Shown here in pieces: positions 7,915 to 16,481 of a DNA stretch of 64,000 nucleotides. Source of the DNA: Spartinivicinus marinus (lineage in GTDB: Bacteria > Pseudomonadota > Gammaproteobacteria > Pseudomonadales > Zooshikellaceae). Numbering within the stretch: the first letter of the stretch is position 1; each line of letters opens with the position of its first letter. The notes under the pieces are model-generated. The model saw nothing but the letters and a program-made list of their open reading frames with translations. It did no database searches and had not been told where the DNA came from. Where the stretch lies: contig NZ_JAPJZK010000001.1 of NCBI RefSeq assembly GCF_026309355.1, positions 2,562,501 to 2,626,500 on the forward strand, written 5' to 3'. A program made the position numbers and the translations under genes.

Positions 7915-8358
7915 ATGGAACAAGCGACTTGGAGCGTTGGTAAAGTTGCCAAACGATGCGGGATTAAGGTTAGTACGTTACATTTTTATGAAGAGAAGGG
8001 ATTAATCCGTAGCTGGCGCAATGCTGGTAACCAAAGGCGTTACAAACCAGATGTATTACGTAGAATATCGGTGATAAAAGCAGCTCAAAAAATGGGGATC
8101 AGCTTGGCCTCTATAAAAAAAGCCTTTGCTAGTTTGCCAGATAGCCGTACCCCAACAATAGAAGACTGGCAGTTACTATCAACCAGCTGGCGAGATGATA
8201 TTAATGCACGTATTACCTATCTGGAGCGACTTCGAGATTCATTAACAGGCTGTATTGGCTGCGGATGTTTATCGATGAAAAACTGCCCAATTTACAATGA
8301 AGATGATAAATTAGCTAAGGAAGGTAGCGGACCTGTGATATTGGATAGAAAGCAATAA
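7915..8358 (+). CDS. soxR: Redox-sensitive transcriptional activator SoxR
   Basis: 147 aa MerR-family regulator. The winged helix is WSVGKVAKRCGIKVSTLHFYEEKGL (6-30), followed by the dimerisation helix. The [2Fe-2S] cluster motif C-x2-C-x-C-x5-C is intact at Cys113, 116, 118 and 124 (CIGCGCLSMKNC). SoxR senses redox-active compounds or superoxide by cluster oxidation. A strong GGAGGG precedes the ATG. The canonical SoxR box in the upstream gap faces a VOC/FMN-reductase operon; no soxS-like AraC gene is present, as in non-enteric bacteria where SoxR activates targets directly. Confidence 0.96.
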   Translation: MEQATWSVGKVAKRCGIKVSTLHFYEEKGLIRSWRNAGNQRRYKPDVLRRISVIKAAQKMGISLASIKKAFASLPDSRTPTIEDWQLLSTSWRDDINARITYLERLRDSLTGCIGCGCLSMKNCPIYNEDDKLAKEGSGPVILDRKQ

Positions 8359-8397
8359 AACACAGAATTTACGGTTACAGCTCAAAATAACCAGCTA

Positions 8398-9276
8398 CTA
8401 ACCTAACAACAGACGTCGTAAATTGATTTTTAAACGCTGCCTCAGTTCGACAACATGGGGCAGACGTTCCCTTTTTTTATTTAAATAAAGGTAAACTGTT
8501 AATGCGCCTATTTCTTTTTCATTAATTACTTTAACTAAACCTTTCTCCTTTTTTACATAACAACAAGGTAGTAAAGCTAACCCCATATTATTTTTTGCTG
8601 CGGCTAAACGTGCATTTGGGCTATTGCTACGAAATACCCGAATCATTCCAGAAGATTTTTTATACCAACCTAAAGGGGAGAGGTGCTCTCCACCTTCTTC
8701 AAAGTCAATCAATAAGTGATCCTGCAGTTCATTAGCATGATGCTGTTTTTTTTGTGTTAAATAGTCAGGTGTGCCATAGAGAGCAAATGGCAGTGTGTAC
8801 TCAGCAATACAAATATGATGCTCTTGCGTACTCTTATTGACCAAAATGGCTATGTCTGTATCACGTGCCACCAAAGATGCTAGAGGGCTTGCCGTAAAAA
8901 GTTCTACGTTAAGAGAAGAGTGCGCTTTATTTAACGGGCATATAATGTCTGTCACTAATTGAGTAGCCAAAATCTCGGGGGCAGACAAGCGAACAGTGCC
9001 AGTCAACTCAGCACCTTCTTGGACAGCAGTCTTAATTTCTGAGGCAGTCAATGCCATTTGCTCTGCCAAAGGAATAAGTTGGAGCCCTGCAGCCGTCATC
9101 GTATAGCCAGACCGGCTAGCATCAAATAAACGCACGTTTAGCATCTGTTCTAAGCTATATATTTTTCGCCAAACCGTCGCTTGTGATACCTGCAATGCAC
9201 AGGCTGCAGCGCTTAGCGTACCTAAGTTAGCGACAGCGAGAAAAAATCGGAGTTCATCCCAATTCATGTTATTCAA
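8398..9276 (-). CDS. LysR-family transcriptional regulator
   Basis: 292 aa. The N-terminal winged helix (4-62) has the LysR pattern WDELRFFLAVANLGTLSAAACALQVSQATVWRKIYSLEQ. The C-terminal part (90-290) is a periplasmic-binding-like effector domain. The gene is divergent from the cupin gene with about 90 bases between them, which hold an interrupted dyad (9319-9343). It probably regulates the cupin/membrane-protein pair and itself. The effector is unknown. Confidence 0.9.
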   Translation of the reverse strand: MNNMNWDELRFFLAVANLGTLSAAACALQVSQATVWRKIYSLEQMLNVRLFDASRSGYTMTAAGLQLIPLAEQMALTASEIKTAVQEGAELTGTVRLSAPEILATQLVTDIICPLNKAHSSLNVELFTASPLASLVARDTDIAILVNKSTQEHHICIAEYTLPFALYGTPDYLTQKKQHHANELQDHLLIDFEEGGEHLSPLGWYKKSSGMIRVFRSNSPNARLAAAKNNMGLALLPCCYVKKEKGLVKVINEKEIGALTVYLYLNKKRERLPHVVELRQRLKINLRRLLLG

Positions 9277-9318
9277 ATATGAAAGAAGTTGTTTCAGATT
9301 TTGCTATTTATAATTCAT

Positions 9319-9343
9319 TTTTAGTCATTTAGTCTAACTAAAA
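9319..9343. promoter_or_regulatory. LysR-type interrupted dyad between divergent genes
   Basis: TTTTAGT (9319-9325) and ACTAAAA (9337-9343) form a perfect 7-bp inverted repeat with 11 bases between the arms. This interrupted dyad is like the T-N11-A boxes bound by LysR proteins. It lies 24 bases before the cupin ATG and 43 bases before the LysR start. Binding is inferred. Confidence 0.5.
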
Positions 9344-9366
9344 GTGTTTAGCTTAGAGATACTCTA

Positions 9367-9681
9367 ATGAAAAAAATCCTCTTTCCTTCTAAAATTCAAC
9401 AACTTGAACCATTTTCCAGTCGATTTGATGCCTTCCGTCTAGCAGCAGAAGGATGCGATGTATTATTTGCTATGTATCCTGCTGGCACAGAAGTCGAGCC
9501 TCATGATCATGACACTGATAATTACGGCATTATCACTCGTGGTAGGTTATACCTAACCATTGACGGCCAAGAGCATGAGTATGGGCCAGGTGATTGGTAT
9601 CATGTCAAAAAACACCAAATGCACTCTGCAAGATTTGTTGAAGATACAGAAGAAATTGAGTTTTGGTTTGAGGAAAACTAA
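9367..9681 (+). CDS. Small cupin-domain protein
   Basis: 104 aa, a single cupin barrel. Motif 1 is PAGTEVEPHDHDTDNYGIITRG with the metal ligands H-x-H, and Glu seems replaced by Asp/Asn. Motif 2 is GPGDWYHVKKHQMHSARF with a ligand His. It probably binds one divalent metal. Its stop codon overlaps the ATG of the next gene (TAATG), so the two are translated together. The divergent LysR regulator is the likely controller. The substrate is unknown. Confidence 0.8.
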   Translation: MKKILFPSKIQQLEPFSSRFDAFRLAAEGCDVLFAMYPAGTEVEPHDHDTDNYGIITRGRLYLTIDGQEHEYGPGDWYHVKKHQMHSARFVEDTEEIEFWFEEN

Positions 9682-10028
9682 TGCTGTATCTAGTCGTTGT
9701 AGTGTTGGCTGCCTTAATATGGTCGCCACACTACTTATGGGGAGTTCCTGTTGGTAGTCAGCTTATGGATCAAGGCAAGTTTTTGCTGGCAGGGTCAATT
9801 ATCACATTAACAACATTAGTTGGCTTTTTTGGTATGTACTTGCTACAAACCACACTGAACCAGCAACGTTTTGACCAAGTAGCGGATTTTAGACTGTTAT
9901 TAATTCTAAGCTCTCAATCAGTTGCTATTATCCTGATTGCGATCGACACTAATTTTAACTTAACAGCGATAGTTTCGTGTATTTTTGTTTTAGTTGGGGT
10001 TTTATTATCCTTGCGGTTATATATTTAA
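9681..10028 (+). CDS. Small four-helix membrane protein
   Basis: 115 aa with four predicted transmembrane segments (about 1-20, 35-57, 70-87 and 92-113) and few charged residues. I do not recognise the family. It overlaps the cupin gene by one base, so it is probably its partner, perhaps a transporter-like or anchoring unit. The segment pattern resembles small drug/metabolite transporter-like or DoxX-like proteins, but no signature motif is visible. Confidence 0.7.
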   Translation: MLYLVVVVLAALIWSPHYLWGVPVGSQLMDQGKFLLAGSIITLTTLVGFFGMYLLQTTLNQQRFDQVADFRLLLILSSQSVAIILIAIDTNFNLTAIVSCIFVLVGVLLSLRLYI

Positions 10029-10227
10029 TAAATCGTTTACTACCCACCTTGTTTTTCCACCTCCATCAAACTAACACGCATTACCAAAAACAAAGGTGGA
10101 GAATTCGTGACCAGTCTCAAGCCCACTATCAGCGCTAGCTTCTTTTTATTCTGAAACAGTGAGGTATCATATAACTCGAAGTTTAGGAGTCATTAATAAA
10201 AGCGTACACCAAACATAGAGTACACCC

Positions 10228-11610
10228 ATGAAAAAGGAACAGCTGATAGCCCAGCTAAAACAGCTTAACGCAACAGAGCTGGCAGATTTTGTCATCAGTT
10301 TACTTGGGGAAGACCGGGCATTAGACCTAAGAATAGAATCACTAGCCTTGCGTTCAAACCCCGAGGGCCTTACCCGACAAGTTAAGAGTCAAATTCAATC
10401 AATTAAACGTGGTCGTCGCTTTATTGAGTATGGAGAAAGTTTTCAGCTAGCCAGTAGACTCGCGGCGCTTATTGATGATATTGAACAAGTAATCCTTCCT
10501 TACAGCCCCAAAAATGCCTTTGAGCTAACCGATTTGTTGCTATTCATTCATGGTTCTGTCATGAACCGTGTTGATGACTCTGGTGGTGTTGTAGGCGGAG
10601 AGTTTCTGCGTGCAAATGTATTATGGCTTAAAGCAGCTAAAGCCTGGGGTAATGAGAGCATCGACTGGTTAACTAAAATCTATGACTTAGTTGCTCAAGA
10701 AGACTATGGAGTGCTAGATGCTTTGCTGCCAAACACTCATATTTTGCTAAATGAACAACAGTTGAAACAATTAGCCTGGCGTTATGAAAATGAAATACGC
10801 CAACAGTTTAAAAAAGAGGGGACCAGCAACACCACTTCAAGACCAACTTTTGAGCTAATCAAACTATCAAGTAAGTTGCACCAAGTAGCTGAGGCTTTGG
10901 CCGACCCAGAACTTTACGAGCACGCTACCTTATTACTCTCTGCTATGCCAAACTCCCTGCAAATTAAAAGTATTGTTGAGCAATATGTGCTGTTTAATCA
11001 GCCCAAAAAAGCGCTTAAATGGCTTGATAAGCCATGGCAGGCAGACGAGCTGACTCGCCTTCAATTATTAAATAAAGTGTATGAGTTAATGAATGATAAA
11101 CCCAAACTGAGAGAAGTGAGGGAACAAATTTATCAAACCACTCAAACAGCTGAAGCACTTAATGAATTAATAGAACTATTACACGAAGAAGAAAAACAAC
11201 TTGTATTAGCGAAAGCTGTTGATGAGGCAGAGCAATGTCAAACCCTGTATATTGCTGTAGATAAATTACTTTATTTAAAGCAATATGAAAAAGCACAAAA
11301 TCTAGTTTTATCTCGACTCGATGAGCTTGCACGTACCTTCTATAGTCGTTTAACCGATTACGTAAAAGTGTTTGAAAAACAACATTGCTTATTAGCAGTT
11401 GTTGCCTGTTATCGAGTATTAACCAATGATATTCTCGATAATGCACGTAGCAAGGCTTATAGTCATGCTGCTCGCTATATGAAAAAGCTTATCGAACTAG
11501 ATAACCAAATTAAAAATTATCAATCGTTAGAAACAGCAGAGCAATATTATCAAACCTTACAAGAACTACATGGTAGAAAACGCAGTTTTTGGAGTAAGAT
11601 AAGCGACTAA
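10228..11610 (+). CDS. DUF6880-like helical-repeat protein
   Basis: 460 aa, cytoplasmic, almost entirely helical with TPR-like stretches (for example LEQYVLFNQPKKAL-type repeats near 250-290 and LYLKQYEKAQNLVL near 350). The N-terminal half, with QSIKRGRRFIEYGESFQLASRL, resembles the DUF6880 family often found beside SWIM zinc-finger genes. The function is unknown. A clear terminator follows at 11609-11642. There is no strong ribosome-binding site. Confidence 0.6.
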   Translation: MKKEQLIAQLKQLNATELADFVISLLGEDRALDLRIESLALRSNPEGLTRQVKSQIQSIKRGRRFIEYGESFQLASRLAALIDDIEQVILPYSPKNAFELTDLLLFIHGSVMNRVDDSGGVVGGEFLRANVLWLKAAKAWGNESIDWLTKIYDLVAQEDYGVLDALLPNTHILLNEQQLKQLAWRYENEIRQQFKKEGTSNTTSRPTFELIKLSSKLHQVAEALADPELYEHATLLLSAMPNSLQIKSIVEQYVLFNQPKKALKWLDKPWQADELTRLQLLNKVYELMNDKPKLREVREQIYQTTQTAEALNELIELLHEEEKQLVLAKAVDEAEQCQTLYIAVDKLLYLKQYEKAQNLVLSRLDELARTFYSRLTDYVKVFEKQHCLLAVVACYRVLTNDILDNARSKAYSHAARYMKKLIELDNQIKNYQSLETAEQYYQTLQELHGRKRSFWSKISD

Positions 11611-11642
11611 AAATAGGGCCGATCCAATAACCCTATTTTTTT
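11609..11642. terminator. Terminator between convergent genes
   Basis: AAATAGGG (11611-11618) pairs with CCCTATTT (11631-11638) around a 12-base loop. A-rich sequence precedes the stem and a T run follows, so it can work for the DUF6880-like gene and, in reverse, for the convergent UPF0149 gene. Confidence 0.75.
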
Positions 11643-11679
11643 AAGAATACTATTTTATATAGCCAAAACGAGTGGTCTA

Positions 11680-13056
11680 TTACCTGCCACAACACTTCTT
11701 ATACTTCTTGCCACTTCCACATGGGCAAGGGTCATTACGGCCCACTTTTGGCTCTTTTCGTGCAACAGTTAATCCATCACCTTCTACCGCCCTATGCTGT
11801 TGCATGATTTGATAGACATTCTTTATACCTTCTTCAATCGCTTTGTGGAAATGTTTAACTTCCTCTATTTTTATCCGAGCATTAATAGGAAAATTACTAG
11901 ACCCCATACAATAAAGGATTGGAACAAGATTACCACTCACATAATCTGCCATATTTGATGGTATGTTTCCCCATAAACGTTTCCCACGTAAAAAACCATT
12001 ACACCAATCTAATACCAATATTATATTTGTATCATTTTTATAATGTTTAAAGATGGGCTGCCATCTTTTTGACTCAAGGTTATCTATTAGTTTGTTATAG
12101 TAATCGAATAAAGATTTAACCACCTGTTCAGACTCTTTATGGGAGTCAAAAACTGGCATACTATCATGACCGCCCCATAACACAGGCATCATGGTTGAGG
12201 GTAAAATGGCTTTGGGCGAACAAGCGATTGCAGTAAAAAACCCATCTAACTCTGACAGTGAGTCAATGGCATCGCCATCTGCATATTTTTTCAGCCATTT
12301 TTCTATTTCTGCCAGCTTTTTGTTACTTTCTATTCTTTCTGAGATAAACAGTTCTTCACCATTCCACATTAATGGTGGCGTTTTACGTTTATCTCTCAAC
12401 CCTAATTCTAACTCTACTTCTTCAAAGTCACCTAAAATGGTTAAATCGACACAGCCAAGCTGAAACAGCTGGTGTACTTCATCAACTAGCTCAACAGCCT
12501 TTAAGTCAAGGATATTACCTATCAAAATTCCATTTAAACTAATAAAACTAACAATGGGTTTTTGTAAGTATTGCCGATAGATTTCTATTACCTGATCAAG
12601 CGTGTCTGGATTAAACTCAACAATTTTAGCTAAGGCATCAGCTACTACCTCATAACACAATTCGCCTTCATGCACTTCATTCCAATATTGTTGTAGTGGT
12701 TCTAATGCAGCAGGGCCTATTAAGCCCAGTACTATACTAAGCTCATCAAGCGCTAAATCATCATCTTCAGTGAGTGATTCAAGCTGCTTAAGAATTGGCT
12801 CGATAGCCTCCTCAGCCCGCAATTGCCCTAAAACTCGCCACGCATGAACCTGCGCCCACATTTCAGGCCCATCATTTACCTCCAGTAGCTGCTGACTTTC
12901 AAAAACACACAACAGTTCAGAAATATCTTCTGCAGTAAAACCATATTGAGCAATATAATCCGGCCACTCATTCCCAAATTCAAGTTCTCCCATTGTGAGC
13001 AACAACTTGATTTTAGGGTTATCTGTTTTGAATATGTCAGTATTAGTAGTGGTCAT
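11680..13056 (-). CDS. UPF0149/YecA-like protein with SEC-C zinc motif
   Basis: 458 aa from the ATG at 13056; the frame extends to a TTG at 13095 but the ATG gives the more natural start MTTTNTD. Residues 1-230 are HEAT-like helices (a DUF1186-like region: [37 protein letters not shown]). Residues 255-400 are a UPF0149/YecA-type domain ([31 protein letters not shown]). The C-terminus is a SEC-C zinc-binding motif, [19 protein letters not shown], known from SecA and YecA. It may bind ribosomes or nascent chains, as YecA does (inference). Confidence 0.85.
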   Translation of the reverse strand: MTTTNTDIFKTDNPKIKLLLTMGELEFGNEWPDYIAQYGFTAEDISELLCVFESQQLLEVNDGPEMWAQVHAWRVLGQLRAEEAIEPILKQLESLTEDDDLALDELSIVLGLIGPAALEPLQQYWNEVHEGELCYEVVADALAKIVEFNPDTLDQVIEIYRQYLQKPIVSFISLNGILIGNILDLKAVELVDEVHQLFQLGCVDLTILGDFEEVELELGLRDKRKTPPLMWNGEELFISERIESNKKLAEIEKWLKKYADGDAIDSLSELDGFFTAIACSPKAILPSTMMPVLWGGHDSMPVFDSHKESEQVVKSLFDYYNKLIDNLESKRWQPIFKHYKNDTNIILVLDWCNGFLRGKRLWGNIPSNMADYVSGNLVPILYCMGSSNFPINARIKIEEVKHFHKAIEEGIKNVYQIMQQHRAVEGDGLTVARKEPKVGRNDPCPCGSGKKYKKCCGR

Positions 13057-13247
13057 GTGTTTTATAAGCCTAAATAGGGTGGTAATACTAATCAACGTTT
13101 AACAATCACTCTATTTTGCAGTTTATGTTGAGCAATTCCAATGGAAGGTTAGAAAAAAGCTTTTAGGTAAAATAGGAGCTTAACAACACAGCTGCTCATC
13201 AGTATGCTATTCAACCTGCACAAGCCAACCAACTACAGCCGTTTATT

Positions 13248-13671
13248 ATGAACTATTCAGATATTATCCAAGCCTTAGAAAACGCTACTGCTTTCGATTT
13301 GTATCGCCTAAGCAGAGCAATAGACAACATGATAAATGATCCCATACGGCTGCTAGAAGCCAAGGCCTGCTTACGGGTAGGTGACACTATTGAGTATTTT
13401 GAGCCCACTGAAAACCGCCTAATTCCCGCTAAGTTAATTAAAATCAGACAAACCAAAGCGGAAGTTACCAACATTAAAGATGGAAAAGACTGGATCATCC
13501 CTCTCTACATGATTAATGTACAAAAAACAGACATCGAGATTCAGCAGACAAAGAGGGGCACCTTAACCAAAAATGAACTACAGGTGGGAGATACTGTTGG
13601 CTTTGTTAATAAACAGGGTAAAGAGCTTCATGGAGAGATAATCCGCCTAAATCCCAAGTCTGTTACTATTC
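13248..13671 (+). pseudogene. 5' part of an IS-interrupted gene with two SH3-like repeats
   Basis: The first 140 codons of a small gene that the IS at 13672-15292 has cut. The frame now runs 11 codons into the element (stop at 13703). Joining codon 140 to 15293 restores a 171-codon frame with no frameshift (see 15293-15388). The restored product has two tandem SH3/KOW-like repeats: LRVGDTIEYFEPTENRLIPA... and LQVGDTVGFVNKQGKELHGE.... Each ends in a W-R-V/I-x-Y motif; the second W-R-V is in the detached part. The function is unknown; such repeats often bind RNA or protein. Confidence 0.8.
13668..13671. repeat. Target-site duplication ATTC (left)
   Basis: ATTC directly precedes the left terminal repeat of the IS and is repeated at 15293-15296 directly after the right one. 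Removing one copy with the element restores an uninterrupted coding frame, which confirms it as the duplicated target. Confidence 0.85.
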
Positions 13672-15292
13672 ACTCGATTCCGAAGTTTTTAATGCTTGAC
13701 TAGCACGATGAGAGAGATTCAGAAGACTGGACTACAGGTATTGCTCCATTTCTTCGCCTAGCAAAGAACGATCAACACGACACCTGCAGACCAGTGATGG
13801 TGTAGTATATCGCGCTTGTATTTCAATAGCGACTTGATGACGACTTGTGTTGATTACCCCTATTCCCCATGTGATAAAGTTTGTTCAAACTCTAAACGAC
13901 ACCTTGACTGTTTCTTTTCAATCTCCTGGATTAAGTCGTATCCAGTGTCGCTGGTTAACTATTATGCTGATGGGAATTGGTGTCACTGGTGTATTTTGCT
14001 GGGCTGTTTTTGAGCGGTGTAGCTTAGGAGCATTCAAGCAGGACCAATTACGTTGGATGTTTTACCATAGTAAAATTGCCTGGTCATTGTTGTTGCAAGC
14101 CAGTGTCCGACAAGTACTCAATCACTATCATATTACGAGAGGAGTACTCATTTTTGACGATAGTGATAAAGTCCGCTCCAAGAGAACACGACGTATTAAA
14201 GGTGTGCATAAAATAAAACATAAAAAATCCGGCGGCTATGTTCAAGGGCAAGAGCTAGTGTTTATGCTACTGGTGACACCTGTAGCTACCTTACCGATTG
14301 CTTTTCGCTTTTATACACCTGATCCAGCGTTAAGTGCTTGGCGTCAGAAAAATAAAGCCCTAAAGAGGCTGGGTATTCCTGGAAAAGAAAGACCCAAAAA
14401 ACCTAAGCCCAACCCAGATTATCCGACCAAACAAGCTTTAGCACTTGAGATGGTTGAAGCATTTTCATTGTCATTTTCTGATATAAAGATTAATGCGGTC
14501 ATTGCTGATGCACTGTATAGCACAGCAGAATTCATGGATAAGGCTTCCATTGCGACGGGTGGTGCTCAAGTGGTGAGTCAATTACGCTCCAATCAACTAA
14601 TCCTTTCCCAAGGAAAAAAAGTACGACTTACACATTACTTTGCACGCCAAACAGGCGTCGATACCAAGTTAATTATCCGAGGCCAAAAAACACAGTCAAT
14701 CACCATGCTGGCGGCTCGGGTTTATGTGAAAGCCCATGGTAAAAAGCGGTTTGTGGTTGCTTTGAAATATGAGGGAGAAAAAAATTATCGATATCTAGTG
14801 GCATCCGACATGTCCTGGCGGCATGGTGATATTGCTAGGGTTTATACATTGAGATGGTTAGTTGAGGTTTTCATTGAGGACTGGAAGCAACATGCTGGCT
14901 GGAACCGATTGGCCAAACAACAAGGCGAAGAAGGATCAACGCGAGGCGTGATCATGAGCCTGCTGTACGACCATATGTTACTGCTACATCCAGAGCAATC
15001 CGTCCGCCTTGAAAATAAGCAGCCCGGGCTTCCTGTTGGCTGTTTGACTGAGCGAATCAAAACAGAAGCCCTAATAAAAACTGTAGAAGCAGTTGTCACG
15101 GCTGATGAACCAAAACAGCAACTGAAAGCCTTTACCGCTGCAATAATCAGTGTGCTTCCTGAGCGCCGCTCGAAAAAGCATTTAGCGGGTTTAGATTTGG
15201 GCAAACAAGAGCCCACTGACTCATTAAAATACAGAGCGGCTGCATAAATAAATTAGCAGTTATGTCAACCTAAAAAAACTTCGGAATCGAGT
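13672..15292 (+). mobile_element. Insertion sequence, IS4/IS701-like, 1621 bp
   Basis: It is bounded by 19-bp perfect inverted repeats (ACTCGATTCCGAAGTTTTT at 13672-13690 and its complement at 15274-15292) and a 4-bp ATTC target duplication. It carries one DDE transposase gene on the plus strand. A 4-bp duplication and a single transposase of this size suit IS701-like elements better than classical IS4 (10-12 bp duplications), but the family call is from memory. The undecayed repeats and open frame point to a recent insertion. Confidence 0.92.
13847..15247 (+). CDS. DDE transposase (IS4/IS701-like)
   Basis: 466 aa. The RNase-H-like core has GVLIFDDSDKVRSKRT (first Asp, about residue 105), INAVIADALYSTAEFM (second Asp, about 220), and YTLRWLVEVFIEDWKQHAGW with the Y-x-x-R-W-x-x-E-x-x-x-x-x-K/W signature of IS4-type transposases (Glu about 340). 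A GTG at 13847 opens the frame, about 175 bases inside the left end. The sequence is full length with no internal stop, so the element is probably active. Confidence 0.92.
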   Translation: MLITPIPHVIKFVQTLNDTLTVSFQSPGLSRIQCRWLTIMLMGIGVTGVFCWAVFERCSLGAFKQDQLRWMFYHSKIAWSLLLQASVRQVLNHYHITRGVLIFDDSDKVRSKRTRRIKGVHKIKHKKSGGYVQGQELVFMLLVTPVATLPIAFRFYTPDPALSAWRQKNKALKRLGIPGKERPKKPKPNPDYPTKQALALEMVEAFSLSFSDIKINAVIADALYSTAEFMDKASIATGGAQVVSQLRSNQLILSQGKKVRLTHYFARQTGVDTKLIIRGQKTQSITMLAARVYVKAHGKKRFVVALKYEGEKNYRYLVASDMSWRHGDIARVYTLRWLVEVFIEDWKQHAGWNRLAKQQGEEGSTRGVIMSLLYDHMLLLHPEQSVRLENKQPGLPVGCLTERIKTEALIKTVEAVVTADEPKQQLKAFTAAIISVLPERRSKKHLAGLDLGKQEPTDSLKYRAAA

Positions 15293-15388
15293 ATTCAGAC
15301 ATCAGGAGGTAAGTGGCGGGTATCTTATACATTTTTGCATAAGGTGATTAATCAAGAAGGTGGCGAAGTTGAGCTGATATTAATGTAA
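15293..15388 (+). pseudogene. 3' part of the IS-interrupted gene
   Basis: Directly after the right end of the IS, a frame reads IQTSGGKWRVSYTFLHKVI and on to ILM and a TAA at 15386-15388. It begins at the second copy of the ATTC duplication and is in phase with codon 140 of the upstream fragment. GGKWRVSY mirrors DGKDWIIPLY of the first repeat in the 5' part, which confirms that the two pieces were one gene of 171 codons. Confidence 0.85.
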
Positions 15389-15452
15389 TCAAGTTTGTTT
15401 ATCGTATACTAGGAAAAATATTGTTCCACAAATACTTGAGATAGAAGACATC

Positions 15453-16358
15453 ATGACAGATGTAGTTATACAAAAAGAACTGGGCTTACAAGATGCAATC
15501 AGTCTATTAAGCTTTCTTGGCCCTTATCAACGAGAAGCTGTTGATAAAGTTACGGCAAATAGAGAGGAAAGTATTCCCTTACTTATTAATAACCTAAAGG
15601 ATGTATTAGAATGTCCTGGTCACTATGCGTATGAAGAGCCAAACTTTATTGGGCATATTTATAGTGTAATGTTGCTAGGGCACTTTAAAGCAACAGAAGC
15701 TCACCAGCTAATTATCAATTTATTTAGCCTACCCGAAAATATTGTAGATAATTTATTTGATGACTTAATTACTGAAAACCTACACATGATATTATTTAAC
15801 ACAAGTGGTGGAGACTTATCTGCCATGAAGAAAATGTTATTTAATAATCATGTGTATATGTACTCTCGCTCAGCCGCTTTAGATGCTATCGAATTTGCTT
15901 TTTATAAAGAGGTAATTACAAGAGAGGAATTTATTAATATAACAGAACATTTTTTTCAACAATGCTGTGAAGAAAATAATTCTTTCTTGGTTTCATGTGC
16001 TGGATATACAGCTGCCAGGGCTCATGCTGAACATTTAATGCCTCAAATAGAAGAAGCAAATAAACAAGGGCTTTTTGATAATCAATTTGTTTCTATGGAT
16101 GAAGTCAGGCACTCACTAACAACTCCAATAGAAGACTATATCACAAAAATTGCCGAATCTTTCAAACGAAGTCAACTAGATGACCCTCATAAGCAAATGG
16201 AGTGTTGGGCATTTTTTCAAGAAGAAAAAGAAAAATATAATTCATTCAAAAAAAATGAAAAAAAATTAAGTACTCCTTCAACAAAAGTAATCAAGCAACG
16301 TAAAAAATCAAAAAGTAAGCAAGCCAAAGCAGCTAGAAAAAAGAATCGGAAGAAGTAA
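15453..16358 (+). CDS. DUF1186-like HEAT-repeat protein
   Basis: 301 aa, helical. Residues 8-235 resemble DUF1186: a start with short repeats (ISLLSFLGPYQREAVDKVT), then YEEPNFIGHIYSVMLLGHFKATEAHQLIINLFSL, YSRSAALDAIEFAFYKEVITREEF and FLVSCAGYTAARAHAEHLMPQIEEA. The last 40 residues are strongly basic (KKNEKKLSTPSTKVIKQRKK...), suggesting nucleic acid or ribosome contact. The SEC-C zinc motif frequent in this family is missing. It is related in layout to the N-terminal part of the 11680-13056 protein. Confidence 0.75.
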   Translation: MTDVVIQKELGLQDAISLLSFLGPYQREAVDKVTANREESIPLLINNLKDVLECPGHYAYEEPNFIGHIYSVMLLGHFKATEAHQLIINLFSLPENIVDNLFDDLITENLHMILFNTSGGDLSAMKKMLFNNHVYMYSRSAALDAIEFAFYKEVITREEFINITEHFFQQCCEENNSFLVSCAGYTAARAHAEHLMPQIEEANKQGLFDNQFVSMDEVRHSLTTPIEDYITKIAESFKRSQLDDPHKQMECWAFFQEEKEKYNSFKKNEKKLSTPSTKVIKQRKKSKSKQAKAARKKNRKK

Positions 16359-16481
16359 TTGTTAGCCCTTTATTGAAAGATCGCCTCTAATAATTGTTTA
16401 CTGTCTCTGGCCTTTTGATAAATTCCCTACCAGACAGGCTCTTGCGCTGTGTTGGCTTGCTTGGAAAGTCAACCAGCTTAA

